A stretch of 64,000 nucleotides of DNA from Rhodococcus koreensis (GTDB lineage Bacteria; Actinomycetota; Actinomycetes; Mycobacteriales; Mycobacteriaceae): NCBI RefSeq assembly GCF_900105905.1, contig NZ_FNSV01000005.1, positions 7,564,001 through 7,628,000 on the forward strand. Reading direction: 5' to 3'. Below, piece by piece: positions 24,184 to 34,200 of the stretch (position 1 is the stretch's first letter; every line of letters starts with the position of its first letter). Below the pieces are notes generated by a model. The model was given only the letters and a program-made list of their open reading frames with translations, made no database searches and was not told where the DNA came from. Position numbers and translations under genes: made by a program.

Positions 24184-25326
24184 ATGGCGGGGAGGGTGGT
24201 GAGGCGGGCGTTCAAGTTTCGTTTCTATCCGACTGCGGTGCAGGCGGAACAGCTTGCTCGGACGTTCGGGTGCACCCGTTATGTCTATAACCGGGCGTTG
24301 GCGGAGCGGACGCGGGCGTGGTCGCAGGAGCAGCGTCGGGTGACGTACAGCGACACCTCGAAGATGCTCACCGGATGGAAGCGGGAGGCGGAGACGGAGT
24401 GGTTGGCGGAGCCGTCGAAGGGGCCGTTGCAGGAATCGCTGCGGCAGTTGCAGGGCGCGTTCGACAGGTTTTGGCGCAAGCAGACCGGATACCCGCAATG
24501 CAAGAAGAAGGGGCAGTCGAAGGATTCGGCGACCTACTTCTCGAACTGCTTCACCTACCGGGGTGGGCAGGTCCGGTTGGCCAAGCAGGCCGAACCCTTG
24601 GATATTCGGTGGTCGAGGCCGCTGCCGGAGGGGGCGGTGCCGTCGCAGGTGACGGTGTCGCGCAATGCCCGCGGTCAGTACCACATCTCGATCCTCGTCG
24701 AAGACACGATCACCGAGCCCCCGTCGACGGATCGGGTGGTCGGGCTCGATGCCGGGATCACGAGCCTGTACACGCTCTCGACGGGGGAGAAGATCACCAA
24801 CCCGCGCCACGAGCGCGCGGACCGTGCGCGGTTGGTGAAGGCGCAGCGGGCACTGGCCAAGAAGGAGAAGGGATCGCGTAATCGGGCCAAGGCCCGATTG
24901 AAGGTCGCGAAGATTCATGGTCGGATCGCTGATCGGCGTCGCGATTATCTGCACAAACTTTCCACTCGGCTGGTGCGCGAAAATCAAGTGATCGCCATCG
25001 AGGATCTGAGTGTGCGGAATATGGTCAAGAATCGGTCGTTGTCGCGGGCGATCTCGGATGCGAGTTGGTCCGAGTTCCGGTCGATGCTCGAATACAAGGC
25101 CGACTGGTACGGGCGGCGGGTGGTGGCGGTCGATCGGTTCTGTCCGTCGTCGAAGACCTGCTCGGTGTGCGGGGTGATCGCGTCGGCGATGCCGCTGGAT
25201 GTGCGGGTGTGGGCGTGCCGGTGCGGCGTCGTCCATGATCGGGATGTGAATGCGGCGAGGAATATTTTGGCCGTCGGACTGGCGGTGGCAGCCTGCGGAG
25301 ATGGTGTGAGACCGCCTCGCACATAA
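24184..25326 (+). CDS. tnpB: RNA-guided nuclease TnpB
   Basis: 380 residues from ATG 24184. The N-terminal wedge/REC part begins RRAFKFRFYPTAVQAEQLAR. The RuvC-like nuclease triad is intact: D189 (VVGLDAGI), E273 (IAIEDLSVRNM) and D354 (HDRDVNAARNIL). The zinc ribbon CSVCG...CRCG lies between the last two. Length matches active TnpB proteins. TnpB uses an omega-RNA from the element's right end to cut target DNA beside a transposon-adjacent motif, which favours retention of the element. Nothing in the frame looks degraded. Confidence 0.92.
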   Translation: MAGRVVRRAFKFRFYPTAVQAEQLARTFGCTRYVYNRALAERTRAWSQEQRRVTYSDTSKMLTGWKREAETEWLAEPSKGPLQESLRQLQGAFDRFWRKQTGYPQCKKKGQSKDSATYFSNCFTYRGGQVRLAKQAEPLDIRWSRPLPEGAVPSQVTVSRNARGQYHISILVEDTITEPPSTDRVVGLDAGITSLYTLSTGEKITNPRHERADRARLVKAQRALAKKEKGSRNRAKARLKVAKIHGRIADRRRDYLHKLSTRLVRENQVIAIEDLSVRNMVKNRSLSRAISDASWSEFRSMLEYKADWYGRRVVAVDRFCPSSKTCSVCGVIASAMPLDVRVWACRCGVVHDRDVNAARNILAVGLAVAACGDGVRPPRT

Positions 25327-25415
25327 CGTGTGGGGCGGCGACTGTCGGTGAAACAGGAACCTCGGGACGCGAGTCTCGAGGGGGAATCTCGGTCGTTCAC
25401 GGCCGAGAGGAAGTC
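25327..25415 (+). ncRNA. predicted 3' scaffold of the TnpB omega-RNA
   Basis: Directly after the tnpB stop is a structured stretch: CCTCG...CGAGG (about 25360-25381) and then TCTCGGTCG/CGGCCGAGA (25387-25408) just before the element end. Omega-RNAs of this family run from inside the 3' part of tnpB to the right end, followed by a 16-20 base guide from flanking DNA. Here that guide would be jetC sequence beginning AACCGGGCAGCCACCGCATC at 25416. The 5' limit of the RNA is not visible. Confidence 0.55.
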
Positions 25416-27685
25416 AACCGGGCAGCCACCGCATCGGGAGCAGTCTCGCTCGCGTCGAGTTCGGCCTGCGCGATCCTCGCCTCGAGGTCCGTGAGCGCCG
25501 TCCGGTGCACCGTCAACGCTGTGTCCGCCTGACACCGGGCCGCGTCGGCCTCGTTCTCCGCCTTCTTCGCGAGCTCGAGGTCAGCCGACACCGCGGAATG
25601 CTCCGGGTTGTCCTGCCGCCAGGAGTCGAGGCGGCCGTCCACCGCGTCGACGGCAGCCTGCGCCGCGCTGACGTCGACATCCGCCCACTGCGCATCGAGG
25701 ATGGTCTGTGCTGCGCGATTCTGCCGGGCGATCCGCTGATCCTCACGGTCCAGCGCGTCGAGTCGGCTCGTGACACCCGCGATCGTGACGTCGAGATCCG
25801 CGATTCGACGGCGAATGTCCTCGAGTTTGGTTTCGTTGTCGAATCCGAGAACCCACCGCCGCCGGTCGTCGATGCGGCTGCGGTCATCCTTCTCGTGCCG
25901 CTCCGTGGAGTGTTTGACCTGCCCGGCACGTGTCACGGCGCGGGCGTGATCCGCGAAGCCGGCCGCGGTGTCGACACATGCGTAGTCGTAGCGGTCCGCG
26001 AGATGGTGGTGGATCCACGGGGCGAGCGGACCGTCCGAGACCTCTACTCGGCGCACCAGCGACAGCGCCCCGGTCTTCGGCACCGTCGTCGGCGTGGCGC
26101 CGACCCGCACCCGGCGATACACGAGCCGCGCGCCGAGGTGGGTGGCGTCGACGGCCGCCGCGACCGCCGGATATACCTCCTCCGGGACGAGAAGGGTGCG
26201 CCCGAGGCCGCCGAGGACCCGCTCGATGGGGCCGGTCCACTCGGAGTGCTCGTCCCGGACCGCGATCAACTCGCCCGCGAACGGCACGGCGTCATCGGGG
26301 ACGCCCGCGGCGGAACAGATCGACTCCCGGGCGCGCAGCAGTCCCGGATCGATATTGGAGCGTCGGCGGGCGATGATCTCCCGATCGGTGATGAGCTCCG
26401 CGCGCTCCTTCTGCGCGGTGCCGCGCCGTTCGGCGAGGGGATAGCGGTCACCGAACCGCTCCTCGTGGGTGGTGGACGCCTGGCGCAACTGATCCTCGAG
26501 TTGCCCGCGCAACCGCGCGAACTCTTCGGCGGTCCCGGGAACGGTTCCCTCCCAGGCCGACACCGCCTCGGCGATCCGATCCCGCCTGGCACGCACCCGG
26601 GCCAACGTCTTCAGTTCTGCGTCTTGCTGCGCGTGGAGGGTGGCCAGCCGGCCGCCCCCGATGCCCTCGAGTTTCACGGTCAGATCGAGGGTTTCCTGGC
26701 GGGCGCGTTCGGCCGCTGCCGTGGCCTCGTCCGCGCCCGACTCCAGCAGGGGAGTCAGGGCGCGGCGTTCGGTGCGATCACCGCACAGCAGCGACAGCGT
26801 CATCTCGGCGTGAACCGCCCCGAGATGCGCGTTCTCCTCCTCCGTGTCCTGCAACGACTCGAGGCCGCGGCGCCGCGTGTCGGCCAGGTCGACGAGCGGT
26901 GTGAGCATCTCGACCTGAAGCCGTGCGTCGACGACGACGCGGTGGGCCTCCTGCAGATCGTGGAACTGGTTGACCGCGCGCTCGGCCATTGCGAACGTGC
27001 TCGGGGTGTCGAGCATGTAGTCGCGGAACAACTGGTCGAGGCTGCCGAGGCTTTTCGCGGACAACGTGCGGTGCAGCAGTCGCTGCGCGCCTTCCGTCGA
27101 GATGCCCAGGCGGGAGCGGAAACTGCGGGCGAACGGCGCGTAAGTCGGGTTGACGGCCGCCTCCGGCCACCGCTTACGGATTCCCCTCGTGTCGATACCG
27201 CGGGCCATGAACGCGCTGAAATCCGTCAGGTCCAGTTCGTGATCGAGAATGAGATGGAGGTGGCTGACATCGCCCGCCGCGTTCTGCCCCCGCCCGAGTT
27301 GCATGAGCTTGACGAGGGTGATCGGCGGATCGTCGGTGCCCGCGCGGTAGGTCAGGGCGATGCCGCTCCACGTCGCACCGGTCCGCAGGTACGAGGCGAC
27401 CAGCCCCTCCGTGTCCGCGCCCGCCTCCCGCCGCCACGCACCCCGGATGTACGTGACGAAGTTGCGTCCCGAGTTCGTGGCCTCCTGCGCGGCCGCGTTG
27501 AACCGCAGCTGATTGCCCGGGACCAGCACCGCCGAGATGGCATCGATGAGCGTGGACTTGCCGGAGCCGGAATTGCCGGTGATCAGGAAACCCTTGCGGG
27601 CCACCGCGAGATCGTGGTGGCCGTGCAACGTCCCCCAGTTGACGACCTGCACGCGCGCGAGTCGGCGTTGACCGGGATGGATCAC
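25416..27685 (-). pseudogene. jetC: jetC, 5' part (SMC-like ATPase of Wadjet, interrupted)
   Basis: GTG 27685 overlaps the jetB stop (GTGA). About 756 residues are encoded before the insertion. The N-terminal head has VQVVNWGTLHGHHDLAV and Walker A GNSGSGKST at residues 37-45. A long coiled-coil rich in Glu, Arg and Ala follows, with a hinge-like globular region near 480-620 (SEWTGPIERVLGGLGRTLLV). The frame runs AVAARL, then enters the element and stops at 25397. With the 3' part it would give 1105 residues, the normal size for JetC. An open extension upstream of 27685 runs over jetB and is not used. Confidence 0.9.
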
Positions 27686-28287
27686 GGTGTGCCCTCCTCC
27701 AGAATCCGCCGGAACTCCGCCTCGACGAGAGCGACCTGTTCGGCGTCGAACAGCTGCCGCAACACCGGGGAGACCTCCATCCGATCGTCGGTCGAGGTCT
27801 TCGTGAGCAGCGAATACTTGTCGAGTTTCTTCCACGACGCGTTGATGCGCTTCGCGTAGCCGGCGGGGTCGGTGTCGCTCGCCGCGCGATACATCTCGAG
27901 CTGTTCGCGCAGTTCGTCGAGATCGACGATCACCCGTTCACCCGGTTGCGCGCGCAGCAGTCGTTGGCGCAACGCGAGCAGCATGACCGTGTCCATGAAG
28001 GTCAGACGCTCGGTGCGCAGCACCGTGGGAGTGCTGGCGTCGCCGGTTTCGGCGGGGCGGGTGAACGCCAGCTCGTTCTCGTCGTCGATGACGAGAACGA
28101 GAAACACGTCGGCGAGCCGGGACCGGAGGAGGCGCTCGTCCCGGATCACCGCGCGCCACACCTCGGGATGCTTGGCCGCGGTGACGAGCGGGCCCTTGAG
28201 CAGCTGCACGAAGGCGCGCCGCGTCTCCACATCCAGTTCGCCGGTGTCTCCGGGGTACTGGCCGGGGGTCGTCGGCTCGTCGGTCAT
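27682..28287 (-). CDS. jetB: Wadjet subunit JetB (DUF4194, MukE-like)
   Basis: 201 residues, ATG 28287, overlapping jetA's stop (ATGA). DUF4194 features are RRAFVQLLKGPLVTAAKHPE, then RLADVFLVLVIDDENELAFT, ERLTFMDTVMLLALRQRLLR and the winged-helix segment LDELREQLEMY...DKYSLL. JetB is the MukE-like kleisin-associated subunit that bridges JetA and the JetC heads. It looks intact. Confidence 0.88.
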   Translation of the reverse strand: MTDEPTTPGQYPGDTGELDVETRRAFVQLLKGPLVTAAKHPEVWRAVIRDERLLRSRLADVFLVLVIDDENELAFTRPAETGDASTPTVLRTERLTFMDTVMLLALRQRLLRAQPGERVIVDLDELREQLEMYRAASDTDPAGYAKRINASWKKLDKYSLLTKTSTDDRMEVSPVLRQLFDAEQVALVEAEFRRILEEGTP

Positions 28288-29779
28288 GTCGGGCTCCCCG
28301 TGGGTTCGAATGCCTGCCGGGTGGTGAACTCGTCGGCGGCCGGATCGAACAGGCGACGTCGAATCGTCGCCCGGCGTGCGACGCCGGCTCCCGACACCCA
28401 CTGAATGTCCTCGGTGCCGTCGATCGCGTGCCCGTGGTGGGTGGCAAGGACCATCAATCCCACCGCGCTCGCGAGCCCCTGAGTGGCGGGGTAGTCGCGC
28501 AGGACATCACCGATCGTGGCGCGACCGTGCGCCCGCAGAGTGGCCGCGACGTTGTCGGACAATTCGTCCATATCGATCTCGGATTCTCGGACGAGCCTTC
28601 GGAGTTCGTCGAGATCGACGGTGCCGGCGTCGTGGGTGAGCACCGGTTCGGTGACGAGGTTGTCGGCGGGATTGTGCAGGCGAAGAGCTGCGACCGATTC
28701 GATGGTCATACCCACGCGCACCAGGTCGAGGTCGAGCAGGTCGTAGGGCCTACGACGTCTGGCCACGGCGACGGCACTCTGCTGCGCGGTGCGCAGCAAC
28801 CGCTGCAGCCGGCGGTGTTCCTGGTAGTGACGTGACTGGACGAAATGACGCAACGACCGGGACAGTGAGGTCATCGTCGAATGCACCTCGGAGCCTGCCG
28901 TTTCCATCTCCGTCAGCAACGTCCGGAACCGTAATCTCTGATCGGTGGTCAGCATCGCGGCGAACGGCCGCTGCAGCACCGCGTCGATCCACTCGTCGAT
29001 CTGCGACGACCGGGCCGGATCGAGAATCATGTCGTAGAACGCGGTGAAGCTGCGGCCGGCATCGGAGTCCCCGATCAGGTCGACGCCGCGGAACACATCT
29101 CCCAAAGTGTCGCCGCGGTCACCGTCGTCGTCGAGGATGCGCGCCCGCAGATCACGGTTGAGTTCCTCGAGTTCGGCGCGGACCCGGGCGAAGTCCGCAG
29201 GGACCTCCGAGGCCAGCGCGAGAATCTCCGCGGAACGCTCGACGGCACGATCGCCGTCGAGGACCGGGAACACCCCCGACTCCACCGCCGCGATCTGCTG
29301 ATCGATCGCCGCCCGTTCGGTCAGCAGCGCGGTGAGGCGAGTTTCCGTGCGCGGATCGGAATCCCGGGCCAGAGCCTGCAACTGGGTGGAGAGCGTGGTC
29401 AGGCGGGATTCGGTGGCCGAACTCGCCGACTGGTGAAATTCGCGACGAACGCCATCGCGGCGAACGCGCCCTCGGTCGGTTCCAGAGTCTCTTCACGGGT
29501 ACCGGCCGCCGCTCGGCGGAGCAGATAACCGGACCGCACCCACTCGGTGCAGTACGCCTGACCGGTGCGCGGGAAGTCGAGGCCCTCGTCGCGCATCGTC
29601 TGAAGGTCGGAGTCCAAGCGGGCGAACAGTTCCGGAGCCGGGAGGCGTCGGGTCCCGCGATCGAAGTGCCGGCCCAGCAGCGCCAGAATCGCCGGCGCCG
29701 TGTCGGCCCGCAGCAGCGTCCACGCGGCGTGGTCCTGGCGCAGGCGAAGAAGCCGATGGACGTCGGCGGTGATGGACAT
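28284..29779 (-). pseudogene. jetA: jetA (DUF3375, MukF-like kleisin), frameshifted
   Basis: The N-terminal part from ATG 29779 reads MSITADVHRLLRLRQDHAAW and continues to EGAFAAMAFVANF, then runs out of family pattern and stops at 29399. The rest continues in another frame, EFHQSASSATESRLTTLSTQ then LQALARDSDPRTETRLTALL, and ends at 28284. The switch lies between about 29415 and 29440. Restoring one base would give 498 residues, normal for JetA. Downstream, IEWIDAVLQRPF-type patterns and WVSGAGVARRATIRRRLFDP are well kept. A programmed shift or sequencing error cannot be excluded. Start is 15 bases after the DUF2786 gene. Confidence 0.8.
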
Positions 29780-29794
29780 CGGACTCCTCTCGGT

Positions 29795-31114
29795 TCAGCC
29801 GGTGATGCGTTCCCGGCCGCCGGTCAGGTCGGCCAGCTCGGCGGCCACACGCCCCGCCTGCCAGCCGTGCTCATTGGTGATCGAATGCGACGTCGTGACG
29901 ACCGAGGGGAACTGCTCCTCGAACACCGAACCCACCGCCTCGCTGCGCTCGGCCATGATCGGCACCAACTCCTTGCCGTACTGACTGGACGCGTCGCGGC
30001 CGGCCTGTTCCCGGGCGATCGTGAGCCGTTCCCCGATCCGGGTGGCAAACGCGAGGAGGAACGAGCGACGGAAGCTGGGTGAGCGTTTCACCCGATCACC
30101 GCCCGCCTCGCTCAACGCGTGGGACGCCTGAACGAGCAGCGAGGTGAACAGCATTTCGCTGAGATCCAGATCGACGGGCATCCCGACCATGCTGACGAGG
30201 CCGAATCGTTGGTGCCAGAGCACGCGCACATTGTTGGTCTTCGCCACACAATGCAGCAACTGCACCTTCGCTTCGGGGTACGGATTGTCGACGAGCAACC
30301 GGCGGGTGACCACCTGATCGGTCAGCGAGGTGTGTGCATGCGCGTCGATCACGGCGCTGTCGATCGCATACCGGGTCATCAGATCCTGCGCCTTCGCCGA
30401 AAGGGTCTCCGCTTCCTCGGCGAACGTGGTCGCTTCGGCCTTGGCCAGCAGGCCGCGGATGCGGGAGAGCACCTTGGGTTCGGCCCCACGCTTGGCGGGC
30501 CGCGACGCCGCCGCCCCGGTCACCCAGTTCGGTGGTGTGGCCATCAGCGGCGTGAGGGGGGCCAGGTAGTTGCAGAAGCCGAGGAGCGACAGGATCGCCG
30601 TCCAGGTGGCCGTCGTCTCGGCGTTCTCTGCCGCACGCCAGGCGGACAGTCGACCGCGGGCAGGTGCGTCGTCGGCGCCGATGTTCAGCTCGTCGAGCTG
30701 CTCGCGCCACGGCTCCGGGGCACTCTTGTGTGCCGAGGTGCGGCCGGCATGGGAGCCGATCGCCGCGACCGTCAGCCGGGCGGTGCGCGCACCGAATTCC
30801 CGGCGCACCGCGTGCACCAACTCGGCCGGCTGCCACCCCGAGGCGAACGCGTGGTCCATCGACGCGTCGAGTAATTGCGAGACCCGGTCCAGGGCAGCGC
30901 CGGCAACGGGTGAACCCTCGAGCTCCGCCAGGTCGTCGACCGTCCGGCGCAGCGACTCCGCATTCGCCGACGGCCCGAACGCGAACTCGATTCCCGCGAA
31001 GATCAACGATCCGGCGTCGATCTCGGCACGGAACTCACGATGTTGCCGGGCACCGCCGCGTTGCTGCTTCTTACGTTTGCGTGCGGCCCGGTTCTGCTGG
31101 CTGTTGCGGCTCAC
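29795..31114 (-). CDS. DUF2786 protein upstream of Wadjet
   Basis: 439 residues from GTG 31114, with GAGGAGG 5 bases upstream. The DUF2786 motif is clear: VLSRIRGLLAKAEATTFAEE then AETLSAKAQDLMTRYAID. The N-terminal 180 residues are helical and begin with a basic stretch (RAARKRKKQQRGG). The C-terminal part (KVQLLHCVAKTNNVRVLWHQ, VDLDLSEMLFTSLLVQASHA) resembles the companion domain found with DUF2786 in phage and actinobacterial proteins. Function unknown. Only 15 bases separate it from jetA, so it is probably co-transcribed with the Wadjet genes. Confidence 0.75.
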   Translation of the reverse strand: MSRNSQQNRAARKRKKQQRGGARQHREFRAEIDAGSLIFAGIEFAFGPSANAESLRRTVDDLAELEGSPVAGAALDRVSQLLDASMDHAFASGWQPAELVHAVRREFGARTARLTVAAIGSHAGRTSAHKSAPEPWREQLDELNIGADDAPARGRLSAWRAAENAETTATWTAILSLLGFCNYLAPLTPLMATPPNWVTGAAASRPAKRGAEPKVLSRIRGLLAKAEATTFAEEAETLSAKAQDLMTRYAIDSAVIDAHAHTSLTDQVVTRRLLVDNPYPEAKVQLLHCVAKTNNVRVLWHQRFGLVSMVGMPVDLDLSEMLFTSLLVQASHALSEAGGDRVKRSPSFRRSFLLAFATRIGERLTIAREQAGRDASSQYGKELVPIMAERSEAVGSVFEEQFPSVVTTSHSITNEHGWQAGRVAAELADLTGGRERITG

Positions 31115-31204
31115 AGCGCCCTCCTCGCTCGGTGTGAACAATTGCGTTCCTATCAGGACTCCCCGACAGCATCGGGGGTCCGAAGCGAGGCGCGTCGGCC
31201 CGCG

Positions 31205-34200
31205 TCACTCGAACAACCCGCGGAGGTCGTCGGCGTCGAGGCTGGAGCTGAGCAGGGAGTCGGCGTCCATCACACTCGCGAACAACGCCGACTTCTTCGC
31301 CTTCAGCGCCATCACCTTGTCTTCGATCGTGTCCTTCGCGATCAGGCGATACACCATCACGTTGCGGGTCTGCCCGATCCGGTGCGCCCGGTCCACGGCC
31401 TGCGCCTCGGTGGCCGGGTTCCACCACGGGTCGAGGATGAAGCAGTAATCGGCCTCCGTGAGGTTCAGCCCGAAGCCGCCGGCCTTGAGGCTGATGAGGA
31501 ACACCGGGGCGGCGCCCTCCTTGAACTCGCGGAGAACGTCGCCGCGACGACGGGTGCTGCCGTCGAGGTAGCTGTGCGCGACGCCGGCGTCCGCGAGTCG
31601 GTCGCGGATCTTGCCGAGGAACCCGGTGAACTGGCTGAACACCAGCGCCCGGTGACCGCCCGCGACGACGTCGGTGAGCTGCTCGAGCAGGGCGTCCACC
31701 TTCGCGGACGGGACGTCGTGGTATTCGTCGTCCACCAGACCGGCGTCGAGGCTCAGCTGCCGCAGCAGCGTGAGCGACTGCAGGATCGTGAAGCGGTTCT
31801 TGTCGACGTCGGCGAGCAGACCCAGGATCTTCTGCCGCTCACGCTGCAGATGGGTGTCGTAGACCTTGCGGTGCCGCGGGTGCAGCTCGACGTCGAGCAC
31901 CTGCTCCTGCTTCGCCGGAAGATCCTTCACCACTTGCTCTTTGGTGCGGCGCAGCATCAGCGGCTTCACGCGGCGGCGCAGCTGTGCCAGAAGCTCCGTA
32001 TCGCCCTGCTTCTCGATCGGTTTGCGGTAGTAGTCGGTGAACCGGGCCGGATTCGGGAACAGCCCCGGGGCGGTGATCGACAGGAGCGACCACAGCTCCA
32101 TCAGGTTGTTCTCCATCGGCGTGCCGGTGATCGCCAGCTTGAACGGAGTCTCGAGTCGGCGGACGCACTGGTAGATCTTGGACTGATGGTTCTTGGTGAA
32201 CTGCGCCTCGTCGAGGATCAACCCCGACCACACCGACTCCGCATAGGCGTCGAACTCGAGGCGGAACAGGGTGTACGACGTGACGACGATGTCGGCACCC
32301 CGGACCAGTTCGTTCAGCGGAACCTTGCGTCGTGTCAGGGTGTCGGAGATCGCGACGACGGTCGCGCCGGGGGCGAAGCGGGCCGATTCGGACTCCCAGT
32401 TCGACACGACACTGGTGGGGGCGATGATGAGGAACGACGGCGCGTCCGGATTCGACTGCCGCGCATGGCAGATCAATGCCAGTGCCTGCAGCGTCTTGCC
32501 GAGTCCCATGTCGTCGGCGAGGATGCCGCCGAGCCCGTGCTCCCACAGGAAGCTCAGCCAGCGGAACCCCTCCAGCTGGTACGGGCGCAGCCGGGCGTCG
32601 AGCGTGCTCGGAACGTCCGCGGGCCCGACGGTGGTCGGGGCCATCAGTCCGTCCACCTGCTGCCGCCACTGCGTCGACTGCTTCTCGACGGTGCCGAGCG
32701 CGGCGAACTCGTCCCACAGGCTCGCCTGGAAACGGCTCAACCGCAACGACCCGTCCGCGCGTTCGCGGAGAGCCCGCGCCTCGTCGATCAGCTTGCGCAG
32801 CGTGTGGAGCTCGGGTTTGTCGAGGGAGAAGTAGGCGCCGTCGGGCAGCAGTAGTTCGGTCTTCCCAGCGGTCAGCGCCGAGAAGACCTGGTCGAACGGA
32901 ACGTCCCGGCCCTCCACTGAGAGGGTCACGCCGAGGTCGAACCAGTCGGTGCCGCCCTCGGATTCGGTGACGGACACCCCGATGACCAGGGAGTCGCCGG
33001 CCTCCCGGTAGTCGGCCGCTTCGCCCGACACATCGATCGACACGTCGGACTTGCCGTGGAGCAGAGGCAGGACCTCGGTGGTGAACCGCATCGTGTCGAG
33101 TCCGCGCAACGCCGTCGACTCCGGGCCGCTCGACCCCAACCCGTACCTGTCCCAGGCGATGTCGAGTTCGTCGAGCAGTATGCGTTCGCGGGCGTCGTCC
33201 CGATACTCGTCGCCGGGGGTCCGGGCCGAGAGCGGCGCGCGATGCTCGTCGTCCCCGACGGTGTACAGCCACTCCCAATCGACGGTGACCTCATGGTCGG
33301 GGAGATACGACGCCCGCATCACCAGGGTGGGCTCGGAGATCTCGGGTGGGACGAACGAGCCGTCCGAGGAGATGACCGTGGCGAGGTTGCGCAACTTCGG
33401 CAGGAAGTCCGTCAGGAAACGGGACTGCTCGGCGGCGGGAACCTCGATGGGTGTGCGGCGGCGCACCAGGTCCTGCAGGGGAGCGGGGACGGTCGCGTCG
33501 AGCCGGGCGAGATGTATGCGGTCGTCCGCGTCGACGTAGAACAGGCCGTGGGCCCGGACGCCAATGAAGCCGACGGTCGCTGCGTCGACGGGTCGACCGT
33601 CGATCCGGACCACCGGCTGCACCACGAGAGAGCCCGTGGCCTCGTCGCGGGTGGCGTCGAGGCAGACCTCGGCCGTGCGGTAGGGGCCGAGCGCGCCCAG
33701 ACGCTTGGAGGAGTGGATGAGCTCGACACCAACCCGGGCCGCCTCGTCGAGCAGCGACCACAGCTGGCGGCTGGCGAAGACCCCGAGGTCGACATCGGTG
33801 TAGTTCTGGCGGCGATAGGTCAGACCCCCGTCGGCCAGCAGGTGGATCTCGTGCAGCACCCGGATCTGCTCGGCGGGATGCTGGAACTGGCTGCCCAGCT
33901 TGTTCCACGCCAGCCCGCCGACGATCCAGCCCCTGCTGCCCGGCTGGACGGGCCGTACCAGCAACCGAGGTGCCGCGCCGGCAGCCGACGCCTGCACCCG
34001 GAACTGGATGGCGAGCGGCGAGCGTCCGCCGGAGTCGCCGAACGGATCGGCGGTGAGGAGGGAACCGAGGGAGCGTTCCCAGGTGGGCGCGACCGCCGCC
34101 TGGGCCTCGGACCTCGCCTGCATCATCGCGGTGATCAGCAGGGCGGCGACGTGCTTGCAGTTCATGCCGACCGGACACGTGCAGATCCCGTACCGGTACA

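Larger units (their letters stand above)
24127..25415 (+). mobile_element. TnpB-only IS200/IS605 (IS1341-like) element inserted in jetC
   Basis: Flanks are ...ACCCGGTC on the left and AACCGGGCAGCC... on the right. Joining them gives a continuous jetC frame, so these bases are the insertion. GTC is shared by both junctions, leaving up to 3 bases of uncertainty. Length is about 1289 bp. There is no tnpA, no terminal inverted repeat and no DDE transposase. The right end carries a hairpin and the tail GAGAGGAAGTC, typical of TnpB-element right ends. Orientation is opposite to jetC. Mobilisation would need a TnpA in trans. Confidence 0.85.

Noticed and set aside
25405..25430. TTGAC on the minus strand at the right junction as the insertion target of an element in reverse orientation
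   Set aside because: TTGAC is a known type of IS605 target, but tnpB and its hairpin end place the right end here. The target-adjacent side should be the other junction.
25416..27685. Alternative identity as SbcC or general SMC protein
   Set aside because: Gene order with DUF3375, DUF4194 and a toprim-like partner, all overlapping, is specific to Wadjet.
27686..27835. Upstream extension of the jetC frame
   Set aside because: It overlaps jetB for 150 bases; the GTG that overlaps the jetB stop is the natural start before the head domain.
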